A DNA stretch of 64,000 bases from Lysobacterales bacterium (GTDB lineage Bacteria > Pseudomonadota > Gammaproteobacteria > Xanthomonadales > SZUA-36): contig JABAAB010000047.1 in assembly GCA_014238945.1 (NCBI GenBank), positions 1-64,000 on the forward strand. The letters are read 5' to 3'. Position 1 is the stretch's first letter. Each line of letters starts with the position of its first letter. Of the stretch, positions 28,593-37,464 are shown one piece after another. A program made the position numbers and the translations under genes. The notes under the pieces were generated by a model. It searched no databases. It saw only the letters and a program-made list of their open reading frames with translations, and was not told the origin of the DNA.

Positions 28593-28976
28593 GTGAAATT
28601 TGAAAAGGTGATATTCGCTTTTTTCATCGTGCTGGCGCTGACACTCAATTTCGTTTTTTTTATTGGTGATATAGACAACCCGGAACACCACGACGGCATG
28701 ATTCTCGGTGCAGCGCTGGCGGTGAGCATCATTGCGACCATCATGAAGCTCGGCGACCGCTCACAAATGGGCGCCGTGCTCCTGGCGACCAGCCTGGTGG
28801 CAGACTTACAGTTATTGATCGCTGCCGGTATCTGGACCTGGGCAGTCAATATCTCCGAACTCGGCAGTGCGGTGGAAATGATGCCAATCATCGTATCTTC
28901 ATCGGGTGGTGCCCTGTTGGCCAACCTGGTATCCGTAACCCTGCTGATTGCAGAAACCATCAGTATCCGGCGCTAG
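28593..28976 (+). CDS. DUF6394-like small membrane protein
   Basis: The 127-residue protein has three or four hydrophobic spans, beginning FEKVIFAFFIVLALTLNFVFF, and resembles the DUF6394 family. I choose GTG 28593 because AGGGAG at 28577-28582 is 10 bases upstream and relatives begin at the FEKV block; ATG 28584 lies too close to that site. The gene abuts the RCK channel gene with no gap, so the two probably form a functional unit at the membrane. Its role is unknown. Confidence 0.72.
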   Translation: MKFEKVIFAFFIVLALTLNFVFFIGDIDNPEHHDGMILGAALAVSIIATIMKLGDRSQMGAVLLATSLVADLQLLIAAGIWTWAVNISELGSAVEMMPIIVSSSGGALLANLVSVTLLIAETISIRR

Positions 28977-30686
28977 ATGCCGCGGAACCCATCCACTGAT
29001 GCCATAGTCTTTCTGACCATGCGGCGTATGCGAACGCCGCTGATCGTGCTGATTCTGGTTTATTGTTTCTCGACCCTGGTCATGATGCAGGTTCCGGGTC
29101 TGGATGATGCCGGCAACCCCTATTACCTCGGGTTTCTTGATGCCGCCTATTTTGTAGCCATCCTGCAGACCACCATAGGGCTTGGTGAGGTTCCCTATAG
29201 GTTTACCGATGCCCAGCGACTGGCGGTGTACTTATTGTTAGTGCCCAACGTGGTGGCCTGGTTGTATTCATTTGCGACCTTGCTGAGTCTGTTCCTGGAC
29301 GCGCAATTCCAGGCGGTCCTGCACCACAGCCGGTTCCGTCGTAAAGTGAATCGTATCCGGGAACCCTTTTATATTGTATGTGGCTTTGGAAGCACCGGCT
29401 CCATGACCGTTTCCGGATTGCTGGCGCGGGGATTGCAGGCCGTGGTGATCGAGAAAGAAGACGAGAAAGTACGTCGAATGGCACTGGTGGAAGAATATTC
29501 ACATGTACCGGCGCTGATCGGTCCCGCCCGGGACCGGAATATGCTGGAACTGGCCGGTTTGGAAAATGACAACTGCATGGGTGTAATTGCCACCACCAAC
29601 GATGATCACATCAATTTGACCATTGCCATCACGGTCAAATTGCTGCGCCCCGGCCTGGTGGTCATTGCCCGCAGTGAAACGCAACGCGTGTGTGCCAACA
29701 TGGCTTCATTTGAAACCGACCATGTGGTTGATCCTTACAGGATATTTTCCGAACGTTTTGAACTCGCACTGAGTTCACCGACCAAGTACCTGGTGCAGGA
29801 CTGGCTGATCAGTGTGCCCGGCACGCGTCTGCGCGAAGTCCTGAAACCACCTACGGGACACTGGATCGTATGTGGTGGTGGACGGTTTGGTTCACGAATT
29901 ATTGAACAATTACAAAATGCAGATTTGCCGTTTACCGTGGTGGATGTGCACCCGGACAGGTTGACGGAAGTTGAAAATTCAGTACTGGGACGCGGAACCG
30001 AAGCCAGCACCCTGTGCGAAGCCGGTGTTGAAACTGCCGCAGGTATCGTCGCCGCCACAGGGGATGACATTGATAACCTGTCCATTATCATGACGGCACA
30101 CCAGTTGAATTCCCGCTTGTTTACCATCGCCCGCCAGGAAACGCAGGAAAATGACGCCCTGTTTGATGCCTCGGAAACACAACTGATTGCCCGCCGCAGC
30201 CATATCGTCACACGCCGGATATTGTTGCTGGTGACCACGCCATTGCTTCAGTCATTTCTGCAGCATCTGATCAGGAGTGATTCCGGATTTGCCAAACGCG
30301 TGGCCAGTAAGCTGGAAAGGGTCCTCGATAATCGTTCTCCGGTTATTTGGGTGACTGATCTCAGTGACGAAATTGCAGCCAATATTCGCTATGCCCTGAC
30401 AAAAACCAACAGTGTGCGACTCGAGGATATTACCCTTTCCAGTCGTACCGAAATGAAGCAACCCCTGCCCTGTGTCTGTCTGAGTCTTGAGCGCGGTGCA
30501 CAAAGGGTGTTTCTGCCGGGTGCTGACACTGAACTACACGAGGGTGACCGTTTGTTGTTTGCCGGTCGCGATGATGCCCGCCAGCAAATGTCATGGACCC
30601 TGCAAGACACGCACGCGTTATTGACCAACATAACCGGTAAGGAACTGCCTCGAGGTTCCTTGTGGCGCTGGTTGTCGGAGCGCTAA
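28977..30686 (+). CDS. Two-span ion channel with tandem RCK (TrkA-N/TrkA-C) domains
   Basis: The 569-residue protein has two membrane spans (about 20-38 and 80-106) around a pore loop, then two Rossmann-type RCK domains with GFGSTG at 136-141 and GGGRFGS near 298, and TrkA-C-like ends. This is the layout of ligand-gated potassium channels. The filter reads TTIGLGE instead of the standard TVGYGD, so ion selectivity may differ. It is co-encoded with the DUF6394-like protein and converges on the omega-amidase gene with a 4-base overlap. Confidence 0.85.
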   Translation: MPRNPSTDAIVFLTMRRMRTPLIVLILVYCFSTLVMMQVPGLDDAGNPYYLGFLDAAYFVAILQTTIGLGEVPYRFTDAQRLAVYLLLVPNVVAWLYSFATLLSLFLDAQFQAVLHHSRFRRKVNRIREPFYIVCGFGSTGSMTVSGLLARGLQAVVIEKEDEKVRRMALVEEYSHVPALIGPARDRNMLELAGLENDNCMGVIATTNDDHINLTIAITVKLLRPGLVVIARSETQRVCANMASFETDHVVDPYRIFSERFELALSSPTKYLVQDWLISVPGTRLREVLKPPTGHWIVCGGGRFGSRIIEQLQNADLPFTVVDVHPDRLTEVENSVLGRGTEASTLCEAGVETAAGIVAATGDDIDNLSIIMTAHQLNSRLFTIARQETQENDALFDASETQLIARRSHIVTRRILLLVTTPLLQSFLQHLIRSDSGFAKRVASKLERVLDNRSPVIWVTDLSDEIAANIRYALTKTNSVRLEDITLSSRTEMKQPLPCVCLSLERGAQRVFLPGADTELHEGDRLLFAGRDDARQQMSWTLQDTHALLTNITGKELPRGSLWRWLSER

Positions 30687-31462
30687 TCAGACCGTATATC
30701 AAATTCATCCGCGTCCTGCAGAAACGGCAACTCGCTGCGGATGCCCAGGATCTTTTCCATATCCAGGCTGGCCAGGGCATTTTTTTCCTCTGAGCCCAAC
30801 TCGAGCAGCGCTTCACCCAACGGGTCGTAGACTGCACTCCCCCCGGAATACTTCAACCCCCGTCGATCCTCACCAATGCGGTTCACTCCGATCACATAGC
30901 ATTGATTTTCTATGGCCCGGGCACGCAACAGGGTATCCCAGGCTGCCATTCGGGGAACGGGCCAGTTGGCTACAAATATCATGGCGTCATAGTCTCCCCG
31001 GTTTCGACACCAGACTGGAAATCTCAGGTCATAACAGGTTTGCAGACAGATTCGCCAGCCACGGTAGTGCACAATCTTTCGTTCAGAACCGGCCACGTAT
31101 CGTTTGTCCTCGCCTCCATAGGAAAACAGATGACGCTTATCGTAGTATTGCAGTTCACCATCCGGACACACCCACAGGAACCGGTTTACTGTACCGCGTG
31201 GTGTATTGATGGCCACGCTGCCACCAAGTACGCAATCAAACTCCGCGGAGAGTTTCTTCATCCAGTGCAGTGTTTCCCCATCCATGGACTCCCGGTTTGC
31301 CTGTGTATCGCCAAGAAAGCCGTGGGTAAAAGTCTCCGGAAAAAGGATCACATCGCTGGACCCACCATGCTCACGGACGATGACTTCCAGGTAACTGCGA
31401 TTCGCTTGTGCATCAGCCCAGTACAGGCGAGACTGGACCAGCAGGCATTTCAGATTATCCAA
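30683..31462 (-). CDS. Carbon-nitrogen hydrolase, omega-amidase (YafV) type
   Basis: The nitrilase-family Glu-Lys-Cys triad is visible as FPETFTHG, YDKRHLFS and CYDLRFP. Members like YafV/Nit2 hydrolyse alpha-ketoglutaramate or alpha-ketosuccinamate, clearing by-products of glutamine transamination. I start it at TTG 31462, since GGAGGAG lies 6 bases upstream and the first beta-strand (KCLLVQSRLYW) follows at once; length is 259 residues. It is the last gene of the puuE operon strand and may deal with ammonia release in purine breakdown (inference). Confidence 0.87.
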   Translation of the reverse strand: MDNLKCLLVQSRLYWADAQANRSYLEVIVREHGGSSDVILFPETFTHGFLGDTQANRESMDGETLHWMKKLSAEFDCVLGGSVAINTPRGTVNRFLWVCPDGELQYYDKRHLFSYGGEDKRYVAGSERKIVHYRGWRICLQTCYDLRFPVWCRNRGDYDAMIFVANWPVPRMAAWDTLLRARAIENQCYVIGVNRIGEDRRGLKYSGGSAVYDPLGEALLELGSEEKNALASLDMEKILGIRSELPFLQDADEFDIRSD

Positions 31463-31493
31463 TGTAAACTCCTCCAGGTGAGCACTTATCTTA

Positions 31494-32525
31494 TCAGGCC
31501 ACAAAAAGGTAATCGCTACCTTCTACCTTGTTATTTGTCTGCATAAAAGTGGCAATTTCGCTGCGTGCCCCCGCGGAGCCAACCGCGACCAGCACCATGG
31601 GCAGTGGGTCTTGCTGAATCTTGTCTACCGCCCATACCGGCAAGCCACGTTTGCGGCCACCGATGCGACGGGGGTGAACCTCGATAAACCCTTCAACCTC
31701 ACCACCCTCTTCAAGCAGAAGATCATGTATCCGTTTCCCCGACTCCCCCGCACCCCAGATGATCACGGGATCACCTTTTAACCGGTGTTGTACCAGAAAA
31801 TGGGATTTGGCCTGCATGAAACGGTCCCTTTTGTAACGCGCATCGGTATGCGTTAAACGGTCAGCGTGTTCCCGCCACCGAAACAAAACCAAGTCGGGTT
31901 TGGCCATCTTCATTGCTGCGGTATCTGCACGCAGGAAAAGGTCATAATCCTCCGGCCAACTGGTATCCCGGTATCCTTCAAGTCGCTCAAATGCTGTACG
32001 CCGGAACATCGTTGCAGGGTTTGGCATGGGACACTCTATGAATATCTGATTGTGTACCTGGTCCGGTTCAAGCACGGAATTCAACCAGTCCTGGTAGCGT
32101 CTGAAGCCACCCATGACACCGGAATCTGAAAATATCTCTACACAACATCCGGCAATATCAATCTGCGGATTTTTTTGCAGGTATTGCAGTTGTATTTCCA
32201 GACGTCGTGGCAGGGAAATATCATCGGCGTCCATACGCGCAATGAAGTCACCCCGGCACCGGTCAAATCCGGTGTTGCTGGCACTGACCACACCACGGCC
32301 CTTGCTCTTGAAAATATGTAACCGGGAATCTGAACGATCCAGTTCCGCAATGGCATCATCCGTGCTGTGATCATCGACCAGCAACAATTCAAGCCGTGTA
32401 TGGGTCTGGGTCAGAATGCTGTGCACCGCCGTCGCCAGGTACTCACCACCGTTGTGCACGGGCATCACCACCGAGACCAGAAATTCGGACCCGGAATGTA
32501 ACACGGCTGCGTGTCTCTTGTTCAT
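31494..32525 (-). CDS. Family-2 glycosyltransferase with C-terminal Rossmann-like domain
   Basis: Residues 15-240 are a GT-A fold glycosyltransferase: VSVVMPVHNGG, LLVDDHSTDD and ARMDADDISLP, the last holding the DxD metal site. From about residue 253 there is a second domain starting VIIWGAGESGKRI, with the glycine-rich loop of a nucleotide- or acyl-group-binding Rossmann fold, resembling the start of PglD-like proteins. The donor and acceptor are unknown. The gene sits between ureidoglycolate lyase and omega-amidase on the same strand with gaps of 36 and 31 bases, which is odd for a sugar-transfer enzyme. Confidence 0.82.
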   Translation of the reverse strand: MNKRHAAVLHSGSEFLVSVVMPVHNGGEYLATAVHSILTQTHTRLELLLVDDHSTDDAIAELDRSDSRLHIFKSKGRGVVSASNTGFDRCRGDFIARMDADDISLPRRLEIQLQYLQKNPQIDIAGCCVEIFSDSGVMGGFRRYQDWLNSVLEPDQVHNQIFIECPMPNPATMFRRTAFERLEGYRDTSWPEDYDLFLRADTAAMKMAKPDLVLFRWREHADRLTHTDARYKRDRFMQAKSHFLVQHRLKGDPVIIWGAGESGKRIHDLLLEEGGEVEGFIEVHPRRIGGRKRGLPVWAVDKIQQDPLPMVLVAVGSAGARSEIATFMQTNNKVEGSDYLFVA

Positions 32526-32561
32526 AATTCGACCACAGCTGTGGCCATCATGGACCCGGTC

Positions 32562-33047
32562 TCATATTTGCAGCAATACTTCTTCGTCCAGTCTGCAATC
32601 CTGATAATTGTCACCGTCGCCCTGCCGGTCGATCACCAGGTAGTCTGATATCTGATCCAGCGTCAGTTGATAGTGGTGCCATATCCCGTGTGCAATATTT
32701 ACCCCCTGTTTTCCGTTACTTATAAACGCCTTTATTTCATTACCTGCGGGTACGCCACTGGTATTTGAAACCACAATTGGAAACGGTCGCTGATGCAAAG
32801 GGAAAAATGCCTGGCTACCCAGTGGATGGCGTTCCATCTCTTCAATTCTGAATGGCAGTTCAACGGGATGACTGCGGTAAATACTTAAATTTGTCTGTCC
32901 ACCCTCAATGAACTGTATATCCGCCAGCTGAGCAAATTTCTGGGTATGACCACGATTGATCCATTCCGCTTCATCTCCCCTGGTTTCCAGTACCTGGCCA
33001 AAGGGTAGGAATGCGGTCGCAGTTAACGGTAAAGCCCGGATGATCAT
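32562..33047 (-). CDS. allA: Ureidoglycolate lyase
   Basis: AllA splits ureidoglycolate into glyoxylate and urea, the last step of this pathway. The 161-residue cupin-like protein has the family patterns FLPFGQVL, INRGHTQKF, NLSIYRS, PFPIVVS and GVNIAHGIWHH. The ATG at 33047 is one base after the allantoicase stop, so the two should be coupled. An upstream extension of the frame lies inside allantoicase and is not real. Confidence 0.9.
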   Translation of the reverse strand: MIIRALPLTATAFLPFGQVLETRGDEAEWINRGHTQKFAQLADIQFIEGGQTNLSIYRSHPVELPFRIEEMERHPLGSQAFFPLHQRPFPIVVSNTSGVPAGNEIKAFISNGKQGVNIAHGIWHHYQLTLDQISDYLVIDRQGDGDNYQDCRLDEEVLLQI

Positions 33048-33048
33048 C

Positions 33049-34044
33049 TCAATTCTCCACGGTCGGGTCTGAGGTGGTTCCCAACAGACGCAGACGTGCA
33101 ACCCCCCCGTCCGGGTAAATGTCCAGACGGACATGAGTCACGTTACCCACATCCCTGAGTTGGCTTTCAAATATATGCAACTGGTCGGGTCCCAGTGCCA
33201 GCGGTGGTAAAATTTCTGCCCAGTTCAGCGAATCTTCCGCCAGGTCGGCTGCCTTACCCGGTCTACCGCCCTTCAGTGAGCACTTTGCCGGGTAGTTTCC
33301 CCTGAAGAACGCCGTATCCAGTTCGATACGGAAAATTTTCCCTTCCCGACCCAACTCCAAAATGACCCAGTCATTACCCGGATGACGTCTTCTGCGTGTC
33401 TCCCAACCGTCACCCATATTGGCCATCGGGCGTGTTGACAACAGCTTTTGCATGTCACCAAAATGCATATTATTGCAATTCAGTGCCCGGCCACCTGCAT
33501 CCTCGGATCCCAGGTCCACCCAACGCCTGGTAGCGGTTTCATTAAGGGACAGGGCCTTTCCATGGACCCTGAGCCGGGCGATTCCACCATCCGGATAGAT
33601 ATTCAATCGCAGATGTGTCCAGACCGCGTCACTGGCAATATCAAAGTGCCTGCAACTGTCTCCCTCGAGTTCCGACCTGGGAATCAACTCCGTCCAACGG
33701 GTGGTATCACCAGGATCGCCTTCAATACGACAGGCTTCGAGCGATGCAGCGGGTGGGAAGTTGCCGGTAAAGAAACTGGTGTCGATGTCCACGCTGCGGA
33801 TCACACCGGGACATATGCGAATCACGCAATCATCGTGCCCCTGAATACGTTTGCGGCGGCTCTCCCAACCATCCATCCACTTGCCGTGTTGATCGTAACG
33901 GTCCGGTATAAAAACCGGATCTTGCGGGGCAAGCATTCGTTTGGCCGGCGCAAAAAAATCATCGCTGACCGAACAGATGGCGGCCCCGTTTTCCGGTAGA
34001 GCCAGGTTGATAAACCCGGTACTCCGATGTTCATTCTCCTGCAT
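33049..34044 (-). CDS. alc: Allantoicase
   Basis: Allantoicase hydrolyses allantoate to ureidoglycolate and urea. The 331-residue protein shows the family's two tandem homologous halves, each with the pattern DGWE(S/T)RR(K/R)R: MDGWESRRKR in the first and GDGWETRRRRHPGNDW in the second, each followed by an IDTSFF or LDTAFF strand. I use ATG 34044, which has AAGGA upstream; an in-frame TTG 15 bases earlier is less likely. The start overlaps the uraD end by 14 bases. Confidence 0.93.
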   Translation of the reverse strand: MQENEHRSTGFINLALPENGAAICSVSDDFFAPAKRMLAPQDPVFIPDRYDQHGKWMDGWESRRKRIQGHDDCVIRICPGVIRSVDIDTSFFTGNFPPAASLEACRIEGDPGDTTRWTELIPRSELEGDSCRHFDIASDAVWTHLRLNIYPDGGIARLRVHGKALSLNETATRRWVDLGSEDAGGRALNCNNMHFGDMQKLLSTRPMANMGDGWETRRRRHPGNDWVILELGREGKIFRIELDTAFFRGNYPAKCSLKGGRPGKAADLAEDSLNWAEILPPLALGPDQLHIFESQLRDVGNVTHVRLDIYPDGGVARLRLLGTTSDPTVEN

Positions 34045-34540
34045 TGAGAATTCCTTCAATCCTGAACTGCGCTATACGGCAAACCTGGCTCACGGCAGTT
34101 TTAAATTCCGTTTCGGCATCATTGGCGATACGTTTGCGAAAGTTATCCAAAATCGCACTGCGGTCCAGACCCTTGACGGCGATTATAAAGGGAAAATCAA
34201 ACTTGTTCCGGTAAGCCAAATTGAGTCGTGCAAATTCTTCAAATTCCGACTCGGAGCACTGGTCAAGACCCGCCCCCCGCTGTTCAGAAACAGAATCGGC
34301 GGTCAATTTCCGTTGTTTCGAACGTGCGCAGGCCAATTCCGGATGTGCTCTCAGTGTCTCCAGTTGACGTTCATTTCCAGAAGCCGTAAATACGGACTCA
34401 AACCGCCCACAAAGATAATCAGCGTATTGCTCCCGATTGCATGGACTGGTGTCCAAACGCGATTCATAGACTTCATCGGCCACCCAGGGTGAATGCTCAT
34501 AGACCGAGCCAAAAGCAGTTTGGAAGCTTTTTCTGTCCAT
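34031..34540 (-). CDS. uraD: OHCU decarboxylase UraD
   Basis: UraD decarboxylates 2-oxo-4-hydroxy-4-carboxy-5-ureidoimidazoline to S-allantoin. The 169-residue product carries the catalytic-His motif AHPELA and the FDFPFIIAVKG block, both hallmark. It sits between puuE and alc with short spacing and overlap, in the order expected for the ureide pathway. Confidence 0.93.
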   Translation of the reverse strand: MDRKSFQTAFGSVYEHSPWVADEVYESRLDTSPCNREQYADYLCGRFESVFTASGNERQLETLRAHPELACARSKQRKLTADSVSEQRGAGLDQCSESEFEEFARLNLAYRNKFDFPFIIAVKGLDRSAILDNFRKRIANDAETEFKTAVSQVCRIAQFRIEGILNAGE

Positions 34541-34551
34541 TCAGTAAACAG

Positions 34552-35463
34552 TCAAACTGGTGGATGCCGCTGATGCCAGTGACGGGCGATGTCTACCCGG
34601 CGGCAAAACCACACATCATCGTGTGACCTGGCATAACGGAGGAAGCCCTCAAGTGCGGCAACACGTCCCGGCCGACCGGAAATCCGGCAATGCAATCCGA
34701 CCGACATCATGCGGGGTGAATGGGCGCCCTCGGCATAAAGCACGTCAAAGCTGTCCTTGAGATACTGCAGGAACTGTGTACCGCAGTTAAATCCCTGTGC
34801 CGTGGCAAAGCGCATATCATTGGCATCAAGGGTGTAGGGGATGATCAAGTGGGGTTTGCCATGGGCATGGTTCCAAAATGGCAATTCATCGCTGTAATCG
34901 TCTGCATCGTAAAGGAACCCCCCTTCTGCAACGACCAGTGACCGGGTGTTGGGACTGGTGCGTCCCGTGTACCAACCCAGGGGTCGTTCACCGGTGACAT
35001 CTGTGATGGCTCTGATGGCCCGTTCCATGTGCTCACGTTCGGTTTCCTCGTCCACGTATTGGTAATCAACCCAGCGATATCCATGGCTGCAAATTTCGTG
35101 ACCGGCAGCAAAAAGCGCCTGCACCGGTTCGGGATTGCGTTCCACTGCCATGCCAACGGCAAACACGGTTACCGGTACCTTGTATCGGTCAAAGAGTCGC
35201 TTGAGCCGCCACACACCCACACGTGAGCCATATTCGTACAGGGACTCCATCGACATGTGGCGCACACCTTCGCGTGGTGTGGCATTGACAATCTCCGACA
35301 GAAAGGCCTCCGATGCACTGTCACCATGCAGAACACAGTTCTCTCCGCCCTCTTCATAATTGAGCACAATTTGCAAGGCAAGACGTGCATCACCCGGCCA
35401 GTGTGGATCGGGTGGTTTTGATGCATAGCCACGTAAATCCCTGCTGTATGTTCTGTTACCCAT
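34552..35463 (-). CDS. puuE: Allantoinase PuuE (polysaccharide-deacetylase fold)
   Basis: PuuE opens allantoin to allantoate without the classical amidohydrolase fold. The 303-residue protein starts with YSRDLRGYASKPPDPHWPG, typical of PuuE, and has NYEEGGE, the EICSHGYRWVDYQ metal-binding block and the GWYTGRTSPNT block. It is the first gene of the minus arm (puuE-uraD-alc-allA-GT2-omega-amidase) and diverges from uraH. Confidence 0.94.
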   Translation of the reverse strand: MGNRTYSRDLRGYASKPPDPHWPGDARLALQIVLNYEEGGENCVLHGDSASEAFLSEIVNATPREGVRHMSMESLYEYGSRVGVWRLKRLFDRYKVPVTVFAVGMAVERNPEPVQALFAAGHEICSHGYRWVDYQYVDEETEREHMERAIRAITDVTGERPLGWYTGRTSPNTRSLVVAEGGFLYDADDYSDELPFWNHAHGKPHLIIPYTLDANDMRFATAQGFNCGTQFLQYLKDSFDVLYAEGAHSPRMMSVGLHCRISGRPGRVAALEGFLRYARSHDDVWFCRRVDIARHWHQRHPPV

Positions 35464-35516
35464 GAATTGCGTGTGCCCTGCTGAATTATTTTCCGGTCTT
35501 TAAGAATCCGTCGAAC

Positions 35517-35525
35517 TGGTATACT
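35517..35525 (+). promoter_or_regulatory. Extended -10 promoter element for uraH-xdhAB-puuD
   Basis: TGG followed by TATACT (35520-35525) is an extended -10 on the plus strand. The -35 region at the right distance (TCTTTA) is weak, which is usual for extended -10 promoters and suggests activator dependence or modest strength. The start site would be near 35532. Confidence 0.5.
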
Positions 35526-35533
35526 TTGAAATA

Positions 35534-35553
35534 GACCATGGCTAACCATAGTC
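35534..35553. promoter_or_regulatory. Operator-like inverted repeat between the two purine arms
   Basis: GACCATGG and CCATAGTC form 8-bp half sites with one mismatch around a CTAA spacer. The site lies just downstream of the extended -10 box and within the 163-base region between puuE and uraH. It is placed to block plus-strand transcription. A GntR- or MarR-type purine regulator is an inference; none is encoded nearby. Confidence 0.45.
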
Positions 35554-35626
35554 CATTACCGACTGCCTCTACAAGAAGCAGCTCAAAGACCAGGCGAGCA
35601 CAGGTTCGGGGAGAGCAGGAAACGCA

Positions 35627-35977
35627 ATGGCACAGCTGACCACACATGTACTCGACACCACCAGCGGAGGTCCCGGACAGGGAATCCGAATTGAATTGTT
35701 CAGTACGGAATCCAGCGGCGTCCCACTGGCAATCTCCGAGACCAACGCGGACGGACGTTGTGATTCACCCCTGTTGGCGGGCAAGGAATTTTCAACCGGC
35801 GAGTATGAGCTGGTTTTCCATGTGGGTGCTTACTTCAGGAACAGGGGATATGAAGATGGTGAACCCCGTTTCCTGGACCGTGTAGTCATCCGGTTTGGCA
35901 TCAATGATGCAAATCAGCATTACCACGTCCCGTTGCTGGTCTCACCCTTCGGCTACAGTACCTACCGTGGTAGTTGA
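35627..35977 (+). CDS. uraH: 5-hydroxyisourate hydrolase (transthyretin-related)
   Basis: UraH hydrolyses 5-hydroxyisourate, the product of urate oxidation, to OHCU. The 116-residue protein begins with LTTHVLDTTSGGPG and ends HYHVPLLVSPFGYSTYRGS, giving the family's His residues and the C-terminal YRGS tetrad. No signal peptide is present. Its stop lies 8 bases before the xdhA ATG. Confidence 0.96.
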   Translation: MAQLTTHVLDTTSGGPGQGIRIELFSTESSGVPLAISETNADGRCDSPLLAGKEFSTGEYELVFHVGAYFRNRGYEDGEPRFLDRVVIRFGINDANQHYHVPLLVSPFGYSTYRGS

Positions 35978-35985
35978 AACAACCC

Positions 35986-37464
35986 ATGCACCATAAAATC
36001 CGTTTCATAAGGGCTGGCCAGGTCGAGGAAATCGACAACTGTAATCCAACCCAAACGGTGTTGGAGTACCTGCGTGAAGAAAAAGGTTTAACCGGGACCA
36101 AGGAGGGCTGCGCCGAGGGTGACTGCGGTGCCTGTACCGTGGTAGTCGGTGAACTGTACAGCGATGGAATCCGTTATCGTGCCGTCAATTCCTGTATCCA
36201 GTTTCTTGCAACGCTCGACGGCAGACAATTGATCACCGTGGAAGATCTTGCCACGCCTGAATCCGGTTTACACCCTGTACAACAAGCCATGGTTGACCAG
36301 CACGGCTCTCAATGCGGGTTCTGCACACCGGGTTTCGTCATGTCTTTGTTCGCCATGTTTCACCACGAACGGGAGAGCGCAGTCAAAGCTGTGGATATTG
36401 ACCTTGAACTGGCCGGAAACCTGTGTCGCTGCACTGGTTATGCGCCCATCGTACGCGCGGCCGAGCAGGCTCTGACGCCCGGACGTTCTGACCTTTTGTC
36501 GGACAATATCACACAACAACTCAGGCAACTGAAAGCCATTCAACCCATCAACAGTTTGGAAACAGGCGCTGGTGACAGACTTTTTTTTACGCCGCGAACC
36601 CTGGACGAATTGTGTACTACCCTGCAAAAACATCCACGGGCCACCCTGGTTGCCGGGGCCACAGATGTGGGTCTCTGGGTGACCAAACAAATGCGTCGGC
36701 TGGATTCGATCATCTACCTGGGGGGCGTAGGTGAACTCGGGAGAATCAGGGACGATGGCCATGGCCTGGAACTGGGAGCCGCGGTGTCCTATACGGATGC
36801 TATCGAGCCCATTTCAAAATACTATCCGGCGTTTCGATCACTGATGGAACGCATCGGAGCGAAGCAGGTACGCAACGTGGGAACGGTGGGTGGGAACATT
36901 GCCAATGGCTCCCCCATCGGTGACATGCCTCCGGGTCTGATTGCCGCAGGGGCCAGATTGACCCTGTGCAGCAAAGCGGGTCGTCGGGTCATGGACCTGG
37001 AAGATTTTTTCATCCGCTATGGCGTGCAGGACCTGCAACAGGGTGAGTTTGTAGAATGTTTGTATCTGCCCGCTCCTGAACCTGACCAGGTATTTGCCAC
37101 CTACAAGATATCCAAACGCATTGAGCAGGATATATCCGCTGTCTGTGCCGCATTCGCCTTGAAGATCAAGGGAGGGAGAATAAAGGATGCGCGGGTCTGT
37201 TTTGGCGGAATGGCAGAAATTCCAAAACGCGCCAGCCATTGTGAACGGTCCCTGGAGGGCCGTACCTGGAATCAACAGAGCATCGAAATGGCAATGACCG
37301 CTTTGGCAGATGACTTTACCCCAATCAATGATATGCGTGCCTCGCGGACATACCGAATGCGCGTGGCTCAAAATCTGCTGCAACGCTTTTATCTCGAACA
37401 ACTCGACCTGCAATACCCCGTGCGGCTTACCTCGAAATTTGGGCAGGCTGTCTCAGATGGATGA
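35986..37464 (+). CDS. xdhA: Xanthine dehydrogenase FeS/FAD subunit XdhA
   Basis: XdhA carries electrons from the molybdenum subunit to NAD. The 492-residue protein has a [2Fe-2S] ferredoxin domain (CAEGDCGAC), a second cluster domain (CGFCTPGF and NLCRCTGY), then an FAD domain with TLVAGATDVGLWVTKQ and NVGTVGGNIANGSPIGD. I start it at ATG 35986; an in-frame TTG at 35974 overlaps uraH. It overlaps xdhB by 8 bases. Confidence 0.94.
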   Translation: MHHKIRFIRAGQVEEIDNCNPTQTVLEYLREEKGLTGTKEGCAEGDCGACTVVVGELYSDGIRYRAVNSCIQFLATLDGRQLITVEDLATPESGLHPVQQAMVDQHGSQCGFCTPGFVMSLFAMFHHERESAVKAVDIDLELAGNLCRCTGYAPIVRAAEQALTPGRSDLLSDNITQQLRQLKAIQPINSLETGAGDRLFFTPRTLDELCTTLQKHPRATLVAGATDVGLWVTKQMRRLDSIIYLGGVGELGRIRDDGHGLELGAAVSYTDAIEPISKYYPAFRSLMERIGAKQVRNVGTVGGNIANGSPIGDMPPGLIAAGARLTLCSKAGRRVMDLEDFFIRYGVQDLQQGEFVECLYLPAPEPDQVFATYKISKRIEQDISAVCAAFALKIKGGRIKDARVCFGGMAEIPKRASHCERSLEGRTWNQQSIEMAMTALADDFTPINDMRASRTYRMRVAQNLLQRFYLEQLDLQYPVRLTSKFGQAVSDG

